Source: an uncultured Planctomycetota bacterium (GTDB lineage Bacteria > Planctomycetota > Planctomycetia > Pirellulales > Thermoguttaceae). Taken from it: a stretch of DNA of 64,000 bases. Below, piece by piece: positions 17,537 to 27,235 of this stretch (the first letter of the stretch is position 1; each line of letters opens with the position of its first letter). The DNA lies in NCBI GenBank assembly GCA_900318195.1, contig ONJR01000060.1, positions 28,385 through 92,384 on the forward strand. Direction: 5' to 3'. A program made the translations under genes and the position numbers. Below the pieces are notes generated by a model. It saw nothing but the letters and a program-made list of their open reading frames with translations. It was not told the origin of the DNA and searched no databases.

Positions 17537-18730
17537 TTAGGCTTCGTCGATCTCGTCGAGCGCCTGGAATTTCTTGCCTTCTAGCATTTCCAGGCTGGCG
17601 CCGCCGCCTGTGCTAACGTGCGAAACCTTATCCGCAAACCCCAGTTTCTGGATGGCCGCCGCGCTGTCGCCGCCGCCAATGATAGAGACAGCGCCGCTGT
17701 CTGCGATAGCCTGCGCGACCGTCTTCGTTCCGAAATCGAATGGGGGCATTTCAGAGACGCCCATCGGACCGTTCCATACGACCGTCTTAGCGCCCTTGAC
17801 GATTTCGGCGTACTTCTTAGCCGTTTCAGGACCGATATCGAGCCCTTCGAAATCATCCGGAATCTGCCCGGCGGGCACGACGACCTTATTGCAGTCTGCG
17901 GAGAAATCGTCGCCACAATGGACGTCGACTGGTAGTACGAGCTTGTCGCCGCCTTCGGCGAGCAACTCTTTCGCGAGATCCACTTTGTCCGGCTCAACGA
18001 GACTCTTACCTGTCTTGCCGCCGGTAGCAAGCGAGAAAGTGTACGCCATCGCGCCGCCAATAAGAACCTTGTCGCAAATACCGAGCAGATTCTTAATGAC
18101 CATGATCTTGTCGGAAACCTTCTTACCGCCGATGATCGCGATGAAGGGACGTTCAGGCGAGCTGATCGCGTCGGTTAGGTACTTGATTTCCTTTTCAACG
18201 AGGAAGCCGCAAACGCGCGGCTTTCCCTGCGCGCCCATTGCCTTCGGAACGGCGTACATAGAGGCGTCGGTGCGGTGACACGTACCGAAAGCGTCGTTTA
18301 CATAGACGTCGCCGAATGCGGCGAGTTTCGCGGCGAATTCGTCACACCCCTTCTTCTCGCCAGGTTGGAAACGAAGATTCTCGAGCACGACGATTCCGCC
18401 GTCCTGCAAGGCGGCGACCTTCGCTTGCGCGTCGTCGCCAACCGTATCGGTCGCAAACTCGACCTTAACGCCTGGCAATAGTTCCGCCAAACGTAGCGCG
18501 GTCGGTTTCAGTGTAAATTTCGGATCCGGAGCGTCCTTCGGACGTCCAAGGTGGCTCATCAGAATCAGCTTGCCGCCCCGTTCGAGCACGGACTTAATCG
18601 TCGGTAACGCCATCTGGATACGACGGTCGTCGGTAATGTTACCATTGTCGTCGAGCGGCACGTTGAAATCGACGCGAACCAATACTTTCTTATCGGCAAC
18701 GTCAACGTTAGCGATCGTTTTCTTCGCCAT
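17537..18730 (-). CDS. pgk: Phosphoglycerate kinase
   Basis: Glycolytic enzyme converting 1,3-bisphosphoglycerate and ADP to 3-phosphoglycerate and ATP. The start at 18730 ([10 protein letters not shown]) has AGGAAGG at 7-nt spacing and gives 397 residues, the normal length; the open frame further upstream is not coding. Hallmarks are [12 protein letters not shown], the substrate-loop [26 protein letters not shown] and the terminal GGGDSAAAI and [10 protein letters not shown] motifs. No other glycolytic gene is adjacent. A TTGACA lies upstream on the minus strand near 18879, but the matching -10 is not clear. Confidence 0.98.
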   Translation of the reverse strand: MAKKTIANVDVADKKVLVRVDFNVPLDDNGNITDDRRIQMALPTIKSVLERGGKLILMSHLGRPKDAPDPKFTLKPTALRLAELLPGVKVEFATDTVGDDAQAKVAALQDGGIVVLENLRFQPGEKKGCDEFAAKLAAFGDVYVNDAFGTCHRTDASMYAVPKAMGAQGKPRVCGFLVEKEIKYLTDAISSPERPFIAIIGGKKVSDKIMVIKNLLGICDKVLIGGAMAYTFSLATGGKTGKSLVEPDKVDLAKELLAEGGDKLVLPVDVHCGDDFSADCNKVVVPAGQIPDDFEGLDIGPETAKKYAEIVKGAKTVVWNGPMGVSEMPPFDFGTKTVAQAIADSGAVSIIGGGDSAAAIQKLGFADKVSHVSTGGGASLEMLEGKKFQALDEIDEA

Positions 18731-18873
18731 TGATATTCCTTCCTGGTCTCTCAAATGATGAAATATGGAAGAGCCCTGCGATCCACACGTGTTCGCAACT
18801 TTGCGCGTCGCACGCTCATCTGGGGCTAAAAATTTTATTTTACCCTTTTTTAGGCGTTTTAACTTCTCGTAGT

Positions 18874-18902
18874 CTGTCAAAACGCGCCAAAGGCAATATA
18901 AT
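18874..18902 (+). promoter_or_regulatory. Candidate promoter of the exbB-rpoN unit
   Basis: CTGTCA (18874-18879), 17-bp spacer, perfect TATAAT (18897-18902). The start codon follows about 120 bp later. The surrounding AT-rich stretch (18830-18915) also serves the divergent pgk gene. Confidence 0.5.
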
Positions 18903-19025
18903 AATTATACTGTATTTTCGTGCGCATGGGAAGGGGGCGTGCCAACAAGCGCGTTTTGGCGCTCGATCCTCTTCCGAACGTCGCGCGACGTAACCTCACA
19001 CTTTGCGTCATGAAACCAACCGTTT

Positions 19026-20066
19026 ATGCGAACCTCATCCTCCGCCCTAATTCGTATTCGCGCGCTTCGTCTCGCGTTACTCGTCGCAATCTTTTTCGCG
19101 CTGTCGTCTGCGTTATTATGCGTTTCGTCATCGTTGCAACGTTGTGCCGACGCTTTTGGTCAGGAACTCGATCTTAGCGCGCTTGACGACGACGCGCGCG
19201 CCGCGACGGACGACGCGGCGCCTCCGGTCGAGGCGGCTCCTTCCGACTCGTCGAGCGTCGAAGTTTCGTCGCCGCCGTCCTCAGTTGGTCGCGCCCGATT
19301 TCTCGACCTGCTTCTCGCCAGCGGATGGATAGGTCTTGTTCTTTTAGCGGCGTCTATCGTTGCCGTTTCCCTCATAATTCGTTTGGCTCTTGCGCTTCGC
19401 CGTTCGTCTTTCATTCCGTTGGATCTGGCGCGCGAGTTGCGCGACCGACTGTCGCGTCGCGAACTTGACGGCGCGTTGCAACTCGCTAACGAGTCGCCGT
19501 CTTTTGTGGGCGCGGTTGTCGCTCAGGGACTAAAAGAAAGTTCGAGAGGTTGGACCGCTATTGAGAAAGCGGTCGAAGACGCGGCCGCCGATTACGCCAG
19601 TCGAACATTCCGTCGCTCCGAACCTCTCGCAACGATTGGCAACGTCGCCCCTATGCTCGGACTACTCGGCACCGTCATAGGTATGGTAACAACGTTTGGC
19701 GAAATAGCGGTCTCCGACGGTTCAGGTCGCAATCTTGCCAACGGTATTTATTTCGCGCTCGTTACAACAGTCGACGGTCTTATCGTCGCCATTCCAGCGC
19801 TTGTCGCCCACTCCATGATCAACGCGCGAATTGCAACGCTTGTTTCCGAAGGAATCGAGATGATCAATGCGATCTTTGATCCGCTCAAACCGGGCGCTTC
19901 TCAACGCGTTGCTACTCGAGAAGACGCTAGCGCAAGTTCGACCGCCGAAAGCGCGCCAACGCTCGGACTACGTGAAATTCCGTCAGACCGTTCTTCTGCA
20001 CGAGCAGAACGTCCGCGCCAGCGTCCCGCTCTGACGCTTCCCCCCACGCGCACCGATCCAGAATAA
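19026..20066 (+). CDS. MotA/TolQ/ExbB-family proton channel protein
   Basis: 346 residues. An N-terminal hydrophobic segment (about 10-37, signal or anchor) and an acidic, Ser/Ala-rich periplasmic stretch precede the ExbB core. Core helices are LLLASGWIGLVLLAASIVAVSL, the long cytoplasmic part, ATIGNVAPMLGLLGTVIGMV and the last helix with GIYFALVTTVDGLIVAIP. The family forms proton-driven stators with ExbD/TolR, but no ExbD gene is next to it. The next gene, 50 bp downstream, encodes sigma-54, an unusual neighbour for an ExbB. The C-terminal tail is Arg/Pro/Ser-rich. Confidence 0.88.
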   Translation: MRTSSSALIRIRALRLALLVAIFFALSSALLCVSSSLQRCADAFGQELDLSALDDDARAATDDAAPPVEAAPSDSSSVEVSSPPSSVGRARFLDLLLASGWIGLVLLAASIVAVSLIIRLALALRRSSFIPLDLARELRDRLSRRELDGALQLANESPSFVGAVVAQGLKESSRGWTAIEKAVEDAAADYASRTFRRSEPLATIGNVAPMLGLLGTVIGMVTTFGEIAVSDGSGRNLANGIYFALVTTVDGLIVAIPALVAHSMINARIATLVSEGIEMINAIFDPLKPGASQRVATREDASASSTAESAPTLGLREIPSDRSSARAERPRQRPALTLPPTRTDPE

Positions 20067-20115
20067 TCGCACTCCTTTCGCACACTCATCCAACCACAGA
20101 ATACAATCCAGATCA

Positions 20116-21921
20116 ATGTCAAGTTCATTCGGCGGTCCTCGCTTCGGGTTCGGGCTTTCAGAAGAGCGTCGCATCGCTCTGCAACGCGTCAATAAACTGA
20201 AGCAAGAATTGTACGCGCAACAGAAAAAGATTCAATTCTCGAATCTACTAGAGCGCTCGAACCAAGACGTCGAAACTTATGTTGAATCTCAAGACAACGT
20301 TTTTCTAGGCAGAAGTCGTAGCTCAACCCCTTCTCGATCGAGCGCCCCCAACGGCGAGCTTGGTTCGACTCAACCGGAAGTCGGTTACGATGAGTCTCCC
20401 GAGCCAGAGGACGTCGGCGCCTACTTAACGCCTCGCGCTTTTATCTCCGCACGCGCGCCGTCCCGCGAATATTCCTATCATTCCGACGAAGACGCGTATT
20501 TTGATCCCGTGGCTCCTCAGCAAGAGACGTTACGCGATCATCTGCTCGAACAGCTAGAACTGGACGGCAAATTTAGTCGTCTTACGCCCGAGACCAAAGC
20601 GCTATGTCGCGTCATTATCGACAACCTCGACTCTTCCGGCTATTTAAAGTCCGAAGCCGAATCTCCGCTTGACGGTCCCGCCGAACCGGATTCCGCTTCA
20701 AACGCAGACGCCGAGTCGGTTCGCGCTATTGTTGAATTCGATAGTCTTTTCGACATGATTTCAACTGCCGAATTGCGCGCGCGCGCGAAAAAGGCGCTAG
20801 ACGACTACTATTCCATTAAGAGCGTTTCGAAGTCGTCCCGGCGTCTTGCTCGCGAGGAATTTGACTCGATCGTCGGCAAAAAAACCACCAAGGAAGAACG
20901 CGATCTCGCTCGCAAAGCGTTAGACGCCATTCAACAGCCTCAGCATGAGCTCGACCCGCTCGACGCGCTCTTTCCACACAAGCCGAGCCCCGAAGAGCGC
21001 AAGCGAGCAGAAGCGGCGCTCAAAATCGTCCAAGAGATGGATCCTCCCGGCGTAGGCGCGCGCAATATGCGCGAAAGTCTACTATTGCGTCTTAAACCCG
21101 ACGCAGAATTTCACGATCAGCTCAAACTTATCATAACGCGCCATTTTGACGATTTCATTAAGAAACGCCTCGGCGCGCTCTCCAGTCAGACGGGTATCAC
21201 GCACGACGAACTCATGCAGATCTTCGCCGCCCCTTTTCCGTTCTACCCTTCGCCGAGCGAACTCTTCGCAGAGTCCCCCGCGCAACTCAACTGGATACAG
21301 CCAGAAATCTTCGTCGAAAAGAACAGTCAAGGTCGCTGGATCGTTAAACTCGACGATTCGAGCGACGATCTCGAACTTGATCCGTATTACAGTAAGCTCC
21401 TCTTTTCCAAACGAGTCGATAAAAAGACCAAAGAGTACTTGCGCCGACAGTATGTAGAGGCTCAAGCGCTTGTCGACGCGTTGCGCAATAGAAAATCGAC
21501 GCTCCTTCGCGTCGCCAAGGCGATCGTCGACTTCCAATCCGATTACTTCGACGATCCAACGAGCTTCCCCAAGCCGCTCACTCAGCAACAAATAGGCGAT
21601 AAACTTGGTCTCGATTCTTCCACCATATCGCGCGCGTGCAATAATAAATGGCTTGCGACGCCTCGCGGCTTCGCCTCGTTTCGGGACTTCTTTCCCAAAG
21701 CGGTCGCAGGGGACGCGACGAGTTCTAACGTTGCTGAAAAGATCCGCGAGCTCGTGGCTCAGGAAGTCAAAAGCCAACCTCTTAGCGACGAGGCGCTAGC
21801 CGCAGAACTCAAGCGCAAGTATTCGCTCGACGTGAGTCGCAAGACCGTTCAGGAACACCGTGATCGCCTCGGAATCCCCAATAGTCGCGAACGCAGGCGT
21901 CTTGCCAAGACTTCGCAATAA
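20116..21921 (+). CDS. rpoN: RNA polymerase sigma-54 factor, atypical
   Basis: 601 residues, longer than the usual 450-500. Core-binding motifs are clear: LIDNLD-type IIDNLDSSGYL (about 167-177), DPPGVGARNMRESLL (309-323) and the HTH LTQQQIGDKLGLDSSTISRACNNK with TPRGFASFRDFF (about 488-526). The RpoN box (canonical ARRTVAKYRE) appears as SRKTVQEHRD at 574-583. Two oddities stand out. The N-terminus lacks the glutamine-rich MTPQL...LLQ region I that responds to activators. Also, about 100 extra residues (roughly 205-305) contain three related helices of the pattern EER/ELR...A.KAL. It sits 50 bp after exbB. The family assignment is safe; the regulation is open. Confidence 0.93.
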   Translation: MSSSFGGPRFGFGLSEERRIALQRVNKLKQELYAQQKKIQFSNLLERSNQDVETYVESQDNVFLGRSRSSTPSRSSAPNGELGSTQPEVGYDESPEPEDVGAYLTPRAFISARAPSREYSYHSDEDAYFDPVAPQQETLRDHLLEQLELDGKFSRLTPETKALCRVIIDNLDSSGYLKSEAESPLDGPAEPDSASNADAESVRAIVEFDSLFDMISTAELRARAKKALDDYYSIKSVSKSSRRLAREEFDSIVGKKTTKEERDLARKALDAIQQPQHELDPLDALFPHKPSPEERKRAEAALKIVQEMDPPGVGARNMRESLLLRLKPDAEFHDQLKLIITRHFDDFIKKRLGALSSQTGITHDELMQIFAAPFPFYPSPSELFAESPAQLNWIQPEIFVEKNSQGRWIVKLDDSSDDLELDPYYSKLLFSKRVDKKTKEYLRRQYVEAQALVDALRNRKSTLLRVAKAIVDFQSDYFDDPTSFPKPLTQQQIGDKLGLDSSTISRACNNKWLATPRGFASFRDFFPKAVAGDATSSNVAEKIRELVAQEVKSQPLSDEALAAELKRKYSLDVSRKTVQEHRDRLGIPNSRERRRLAKTSQ

Positions 21922-22015
21922 CGACTGACTTAACGTTTGCATACGCGTCCTTCCCATTTTGACGCTTTGAAGATGACAAAATTTAAAAAAATGTCATTTT
22001 CAGTTCTCTTCACCC

Positions 22016-22044
22016 TTGTCAATCTTGCCCAATATGGTTATCAT
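22016..22044 (+). promoter_or_regulatory. Sigma70-like promoter of the LplT-Aas fusion
   Basis: TTGTCA (22016-22021), 17-bp spacer, TATCAT (22039-22044), 90 bp before the ATG at 22134. A small AT-rich hairpin (TGACA...TGTCA, about 21974-21997) just upstream could end rpoN transcription. Confidence 0.55.
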
Positions 22045-22133
22045 ATCTGCGTTGTTAGAGTACGCGTTCTTAGCTGTCCCAGCGGAACGCTGTTCAAAGT
22101 TCACGTTATTAGCAAACGGAAGTCATTGTTATT

Positions 22134-25100
22134 ATGGAAAAGCAGGCGTCTCTCCACGCAGAAGCGCATGAGGAGCAACTCCCTCCGCTCTGGACAAAAG
22201 GTTTTACAGCGCTTCTCGTCACACAATTTTTGGTCGCATTAAACGACAACATCTTCCGTTGGCTGATCATTCCGATCGGTAAGTGCGCGGTCGGTTGGGC
22301 CGACAAACAAGACACGATCCGCGGAATAGGCTCACTTGCGTTCCTCGTTCCGTTCCTCCTCTTCGCCACCTACGCCGGATACTGTTGCGATCGTTTCAAT
22401 AGGCGCAAGGTCATCATCTGGTGTAAGGCGGCCGAACTTTTCGTTATGCTGTTAGGCACAGTAGCGATTCTCGTGCAATCGGTGCCGTTCATGCTTGTAA
22501 CGCTCTTTCTTATGGCGACCCAAAGCGCGTTCTTCAGTCCTGCGAAATACGGCAGCATACCTAATATCGTGCCACAATCACGTATTTCCGAAGCGAACGG
22601 CTTTGTTACAATGACGACAATGATCGCGTGCATAGGCGGTCAGGTCTTGGGAGGCGTTCTGTTCGTTCTCACGACGTTCAATGCGAAGAAACCGATTGAA
22701 GGCTCGGGCGGTATGACGAATTGGATAATTTGGGCGAGCGTCATCATCGGAGTCGCCGTGCTCGGTCTCATTTCGAGCTTTTTCCTACCGTCGATTAAAG
22801 CGGCGGATCCTTCTGCGCGCTTTCCTGTCAATCCTATCGAACAAACGTGCGCGGATCTCAAACTTCTCGTGAACAACCGGTATCTCTTCTGGATCAGTAT
22901 TGCAAGTTCTTTCTTCTGGGGAGTCGGCGCGCTTGCCCAACTTAATATAGACAAATTCGCAACAGAATATCTGAACGTCCGTCAAGATTGGGCAATGTTG
23001 TTGCTCGTAGCGCTTTCGGCTGGTCTTGCGCTCGGCGCGCTTATCGCCGGGAAACTTTCACGCGGACGCATAGAACTCGGTCTCGTTCCCTTCGGTGCGC
23101 TCGCGATTATAGTCTTTTCGTTCATTTTATATTTCACGCCGTTCGTTCCTCACGAAATTGCGTCGCCTAAATCTTTCGGCTTTATCTTCGGAGGGTTCGG
23201 CTTATTTTTACTTGGTCTTTCGGCTTCGATGTACGACCTTCCGCTCGTCGCGGTACTTCAGACAGAAAGTCCCGTCGAGCATCGCGGTCGAATTTTAGCG
23301 GCGTACAACTTCTTTTCCTTTGCGGCAATGGCGCTCTTTGCGATGTTCCAAAGCACGCTCGGCAGTCTCCCGTTACGTCAAACCGTCAATTCAGAGGGCA
23401 AAACGGTTATGACCGGACTAAACGGGGCAGAAATCTGGCTTGTAACGTCGATTATAAGCATCCCAGCGCTCTATTTCACACTGCGCGCGTTCGCCATCCC
23501 TGTTTTGCGCGTACTCGTTATCAATTGGCTCAAGTTAGTCTACGGTATGCGCGAATATGGAGTCGGCAATATTCCTAAGGAAGGTCCGGTTCTACTCCTC
23601 GGCAATCACGTCTCCTTCTTAGACGCTTTGATCGTCTACACAACTTCGTCCAGACCCGTCCGGTTCATCTCTGACCAAAATTTCCTGCCGGCGAAGAGTA
23701 AACTTGCCAACTTCGTTATTCGGAAAACAGGAGTCATACGGTTTGACCCCAATTCGCGGAAATCAACCGCGTATATGTTGCGCGAAGCTCAGACTGCGCT
23801 CCAAAACGGGGAAGTTGTGTGCATCTTCCCCGAAGGCGCCATAACACGCGACGGTCAAACGCGCGCTTTCAAACCCGGCTTCCTTGCTCTACTTCGCAAG
23901 ACGCCGAACGCGCCAATTATACCGTTTGCAATAACAGGTCTCTACGGCTCGCGCTTCGCCTACGCCGGTCCCAAGGGTTATAAACGCCGTACACCTTATC
24001 GACTGACTATTTCCTACGGCGCGCCTTATTCAGTCGAAGCCGAACGCGCCAAGGGCTGTAGCGACGCTCATATTATGCAGAAACTCCTGCACATCGTTCA
24101 GGAACTCAATATTGACGCAGTCGATTACCGTAAACACCCTAAAAACGTCTTCCTCTATACTCCAGCGCGCGGTGCAATTCGCGGCTTACGCCTTTCAGGC
24201 TCCCGCCGACATTTCGGCGATTCCACCGGTAAAGAAGTAACGGGTAAGGAGGCGCTTCTTCAAATCCTAGTCCTTCGCAGGTTGCTCCATCGTATTCTTC
24301 CTAGCGAAAAGTTCGTTGGAGTTTTATTGCCAACTTCGGTTGCCGGCGTACTAGTCAACGCGGCGCTCGCCTTCGATCGTCGTATTCCGATCAATTTGAA
24401 TTATACGTTCACCAACGACGTGAATAACTATTGTATTCACAAAGTCGGAATTAAGACAATAGTCGCGTCTTCTCAACTTCTCAAGAAATTGCCCAAGCTT
24501 GATCTGGAAGCCGAGATTCTTCCGCTCGAAGAAGTTGCGAAGGAGCAAATCCGCACGAGCGATAAACTCGTCGGTTTTCTCGAATCGCTTCTCCCCACGT
24601 GGATACTAGAACGCGTTCTTGGACTAACGAAAGAAAAGCTGTCAGATATCAATACGATCGTCTTCACCAGCGGCTCGACCGGTCTTCCGAAGGGCGCTGT
24701 TCTTACAAACGCGAACGTTTCGGCCAACGCCCAGAGTTTCGCGCAATCCGCTATGCCGGCCTACAATCTGAGTCTCGCGGGCGTGCTTCCCTTCTTCCAT
24801 TCTTTTGGGTACACGGTAACCGTATGGTTCCCTCTATACCATCCGTACGCCTGTTACTACCATTACAATCCGCTCGATTATAAGGGGGTCGCCTCCGTTA
24901 CGAAAAAATATCGTCCCCACTTGTTTGTAGCGACGCCAACGTTCATGCGCACCTACCTTCGCAAGTGTTCTAAAGAGGACTTTGAATCCGTATACTTTCC
25001 AATCGTCGGCGCAGAAAAGGCGCCAGCGCAACTCTACGAAGACTGGAAAGAAAAGTTTGGCGTCTCGCTAAACGAAGGGTACGGCGCAACTGAACTCTCG

Positions 25101-25784
25101 CCGGTTATGAGCCACAACATACCCGAATCGGACGCGCCCGATAATATAACGCCCTATCACAAGGATTTTTCAATCGGTTGTCCAGACCCTAACTTCGTTG
25201 CCAAAGTGGTCGACCCCGAAACTTGGGAAGAGTTACCGCCTAATACGCCCGGGATGATGCTCGTTAAAAGCAACTCCGTTACCGTAGGATATTATCAGGA
25301 TCAAGAAAGAACGCGTTCGATCTTTAAGGACGGCTGGTACATAACGGGCGACATTGCGAAAATCGACGAAGACAACTTCATCTTCATCACGGGTCGCGAA
25401 ACGCGCATTTCGAAGATCGGCGGCGAAATGGCGCCGCACGCCTTCATCGAAGAAAAATTGCAAGAGGCGCTTCAAGAAATGTCGAGCGTTGCCACCCTCG
25501 AAAAGACCGACGACGATTCGACCAATTCCAGCGCGCTTAATCTTGTAGTAACCGCCGTTCCTGACGAACGCAAGGGCGAAAAACTCGTCGTACTGTACGT
25601 CAACCTCCCCTGCGCGCCTGAAGAGCTATGCAAGCGAGTTTCCGAGATTGGAACGTTGCCGCAACTCTGGATTCCTTCCCCTGTCAACTTCAAACAAGTC
25701 CCCGAAATCCCTGTTCTAGGCACAGGAAAACTGAACCTCAAAGAAGTGCGCGACACGGCGAAACGACTCTACGGTCTTGAATAA
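22134..25784 (+). CDS. LplT-PlsC-acyl-ACP synthetase triple fusion (Aas-like)
   Basis: 1216 residues in one chain. Residues 1-430 are a major-facilitator domain of the lysophospholipid flippase LplT type. About 440-650 is a PlsC acyltransferase with NHVSFLD (HX4D) and FPEGAITRDG. About 690-1216 is an AMP-forming ligase with FTSGSTGLPKGA, NEGYGATELSP and GWYITGDIAKIDED. Together they would import lysophospholipid, activate fatty acid onto ACP and reacylate the lipid: phospholipid repair at the inner membrane, as done by LplT plus Aas in E. coli. The gene has its own promoter and a strong terminator, so it is monocistronic. Confidence 0.94.
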   Translation: MEKQASLHAEAHEEQLPPLWTKGFTALLVTQFLVALNDNIFRWLIIPIGKCAVGWADKQDTIRGIGSLAFLVPFLLFATYAGYCCDRFNRRKVIIWCKAAELFVMLLGTVAILVQSVPFMLVTLFLMATQSAFFSPAKYGSIPNIVPQSRISEANGFVTMTTMIACIGGQVLGGVLFVLTTFNAKKPIEGSGGMTNWIIWASVIIGVAVLGLISSFFLPSIKAADPSARFPVNPIEQTCADLKLLVNNRYLFWISIASSFFWGVGALAQLNIDKFATEYLNVRQDWAMLLLVALSAGLALGALIAGKLSRGRIELGLVPFGALAIIVFSFILYFTPFVPHEIASPKSFGFIFGGFGLFLLGLSASMYDLPLVAVLQTESPVEHRGRILAAYNFFSFAAMALFAMFQSTLGSLPLRQTVNSEGKTVMTGLNGAEIWLVTSIISIPALYFTLRAFAIPVLRVLVINWLKLVYGMREYGVGNIPKEGPVLLLGNHVSFLDALIVYTTSSRPVRFISDQNFLPAKSKLANFVIRKTGVIRFDPNSRKSTAYMLREAQTALQNGEVVCIFPEGAITRDGQTRAFKPGFLALLRKTPNAPIIPFAITGLYGSRFAYAGPKGYKRRTPYRLTISYGAPYSVEAERAKGCSDAHIMQKLLHIVQELNIDAVDYRKHPKNVFLYTPARGAIRGLRLSGSRRHFGDSTGKEVTGKEALLQILVLRRLLHRILPSEKFVGVLLPTSVAGVLVNAALAFDRRIPINLNYTFTNDVNNYCIHKVGIKTIVASSQLLKKLPKLDLEAEILPLEEVAKEQIRTSDKLVGFLESLLPTWILERVLGLTKEKLSDINTIVFTSGSTGLPKGAVLTNANVSANAQSFAQSAMPAYNLSLAGVLPFFHSFGYTVTVWFPLYHPYACYYHYNPLDYKGVASVTKKYRPHLFVATPTFMRTYLRKCSKEDFESVYFPIVGAEKAPAQLYEDWKEKFGVSLNEGYGATELSPVMSHNIPESDAPDNITPYHKDFSIGCPDPNFVAKVVDPETWEELPPNTPGMMLVKSNSVTVGYYQDQERTRSIFKDGWYITGDIAKIDEDNFIFITGRETRISKIGGEMAPHAFIEEKLQEALQEMSSVATLEKTDDDSTNSSALNLVVTAVPDERKGEKLVVLYVNLPCAPEELCKRVSEIGTLPQLWIPSPVNFKQVPEIPVLGTGKLNLKEVRDTAKRLYGLE

Positions 25785-25823
25785 TCGTCCGCACACGTCT
25801 CGTTCATGACGTTCGTACTATAC

Positions 25824-25866
25824 TAACCGGCAAGGCGCCTCTCGTAGCCTCGCCGGTTATTTTTTG
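25824..25866 (+). terminator. Intrinsic terminator of the LplT-Aas fusion
   Basis: Outer stem TAACCGGC/GCCGGTTA with an inner AGGC/GCCT pairing, directly followed by six T. It lies between convergent genes. Confidence 0.8.
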
Positions 25867-25876
25867 CGCTCGCGTT

Positions 25877-26890
25877 TTAACGTAAAACCGCCAACGCCAA
25901 ATCGCCGCACGGCAATACGCCGTTGAACTTCGATCTAATACCCAGAGGTTGCGACAGATATTCGCCTTTTGCCGCGCTCGCGCCAAATCGCGCGCTTAAA
26001 CTCGAACGCAACATTCTTTCCAGAACATGAGCTTCAAACCCCTGCGTGTGTCCCGTTAGCATGATGAAAGAAAAGGAATCGTTAAGAGCGCGAGCGCAGT
26101 TGGCAAGCAACGGTTCAAGATCGCGCGCTAATCTCCACACTTCGCCGCGCGCGCCATGCCCGTAGGTCGGAGGATCCAAAATAATCGCGTCGTACCTCGA
26201 CTCGCGCTTGAGTTCGCGTTTAACAAACTTAACAGCGTCGTCGACGATCCACCTAGCGACTATCCCGTCCCCGTTCGCCGCCGCTTCTGGAAACGAAAGC
26301 GAAGCGTTGCGCTTCGCTTGAGCAACTATATTGCGCGCCGCGTCTAAATGCGTTGTCTCTGCGCGCGCCGCTAGCGCGGCAAGCGCGCTTCCGCCCGTAT
26401 AGCCAAAGAGATTCAAGACTCGCAAGGGACGTCCTAACTTTTCGCGCCCTTCGCAACACAGGTCATAGATTCGACGCCAGTTGCTCGACTGTTCGGGAAA
26501 AACGCCAAGATGTCCAAAAGGGGATCCCTTGAGTTCGAGCAGGAATAACCCGCCGACAGCCAGTTCCCATGACTGCGTCGCCTGCATTGGTTCGGTTGCG
26601 TTGTCACACGCGCTATTTTCGGCAATTTCAGGAAAATAATAAGCTCCGCGCGTTGTGATCGGGCGCCAGTATCCACGAAATCCGAAAGAACTTGTCGTAG
26701 CCTTTGGCGAATTTTTCGACTCTCTCTTGCGTTCGACGAATATAGCGTCCGCCTCTTTCCACTGATTTTGCGCTCCCTGTCGTATTCCCAATGCAGTCGG
26801 ACAAGGTCGATCTAAGATCAAGTCTTTAAAACGTTCCAATCGCCTTCCGGCGCCAAAATCGATGAGTTCATACTCAGCTTTCTCTAACAT
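25877..26890 (-). CDS. RlmI/RlmK-like SAM-dependent methyltransferase
   Basis: 337 residues. The Rossmann methyltransferase has the SAM loop LNLFGYTGGSALAA, the acidic TTHLDAA motif II and the catalytic-type LDPPTYGHG. This pattern is typical of the PF10672/COG1092 rRNA methyltransferases that modify 23S rRNA cytosine or guanine. An N-terminal part (about 1-150) holds substrate-recognition strands but no clear PUA domain. Convergent with the LplT-Aas fusion and divergent from the tRNA genes. RNA methylation is likely; the exact base is not known. Confidence 0.85.
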   Translation of the reverse strand: MLEKAEYELIDFGAGRRLERFKDLILDRPCPTALGIRQGAQNQWKEADAIFVERKRESKNSPKATTSSFGFRGYWRPITTRGAYYFPEIAENSACDNATEPMQATQSWELAVGGLFLLELKGSPFGHLGVFPEQSSNWRRIYDLCCEGREKLGRPLRVLNLFGYTGGSALAALAARAETTHLDAARNIVAQAKRNASLSFPEAAANGDGIVARWIVDDAVKFVKRELKRESRYDAIILDPPTYGHGARGEVWRLARDLEPLLANCARALNDSFSFIMLTGHTQGFEAHVLERMLRSSLSARFGASAAKGEYLSQPLGIRSKFNGVLPCGDLALAVLR

Positions 26891-27065
26891 AAGTCCACCT
26901 TCGCCCAGTTGTTCAGGTTAAGATTTCCAGTCTATTATACGCGGTCCCGATAAGTTGCCCAGACGTTACGAGGCTTTCCTCACTTGAAATAATCGTTTTC
27001 CATACGAGTTACGGCTATTCGACCTCGACTCCTCTTGAAAGATCAAAATAAAAATAAAAAGGGGG

Positions 27066-27093
27066 TTGAAAAAAACGCGTTCAGCTATACAAT
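27066..27093 (+). promoter_or_regulatory. Promoter of the tRNA-Pro pair
   Basis: TTGAAA (27066-27071), 16-bp spacer, TACAAT (27088-27093), ending 12 bp before the first tRNA. An A-rich stretch lies just upstream. Confidence 0.75.
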
Positions 27094-27104
27094 ATCTGGA
27101 ACTA

Positions 27105-27180
27105 CGGGGCATGGCGCAGTCTGGTTTAGCGCGTTTGACTGGGGGTCAAAAGGTCGCTGGTTCGAATCCAGTTGCCCCGA
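27105..27180 (+). tRNA. tRNA-Pro (anticodon GGG), copy 1
   Basis: 76-nt cloverleaf with a fully paired acceptor stem (CGGGGCA with TGCCCCG), D-stem GCGC/GCGC, anticodon stem TTTGA/TCAAA, loop CTGGGGG giving anticodon GGG, and T-loop TTCGAAT. The discriminator is A; CCA is not encoded. It reads CCC and CCU codons. It is identical to the copy 55 bp downstream. Confidence 0.97.
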
Positions 27181-27235
27181 CTATAACAAGAGACGTTAAG
27201 ATTCGCTCTCTTGGCGGTATTTGTGATTTTAAGTT

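Noticed and set aside
18925..18950. Possible sigma-54 (-24/-12) promoter on the minus strand upstream of pgk
   Set aside because: TGGCACG is present, but the -12 reads CTTC rather than TTGC.
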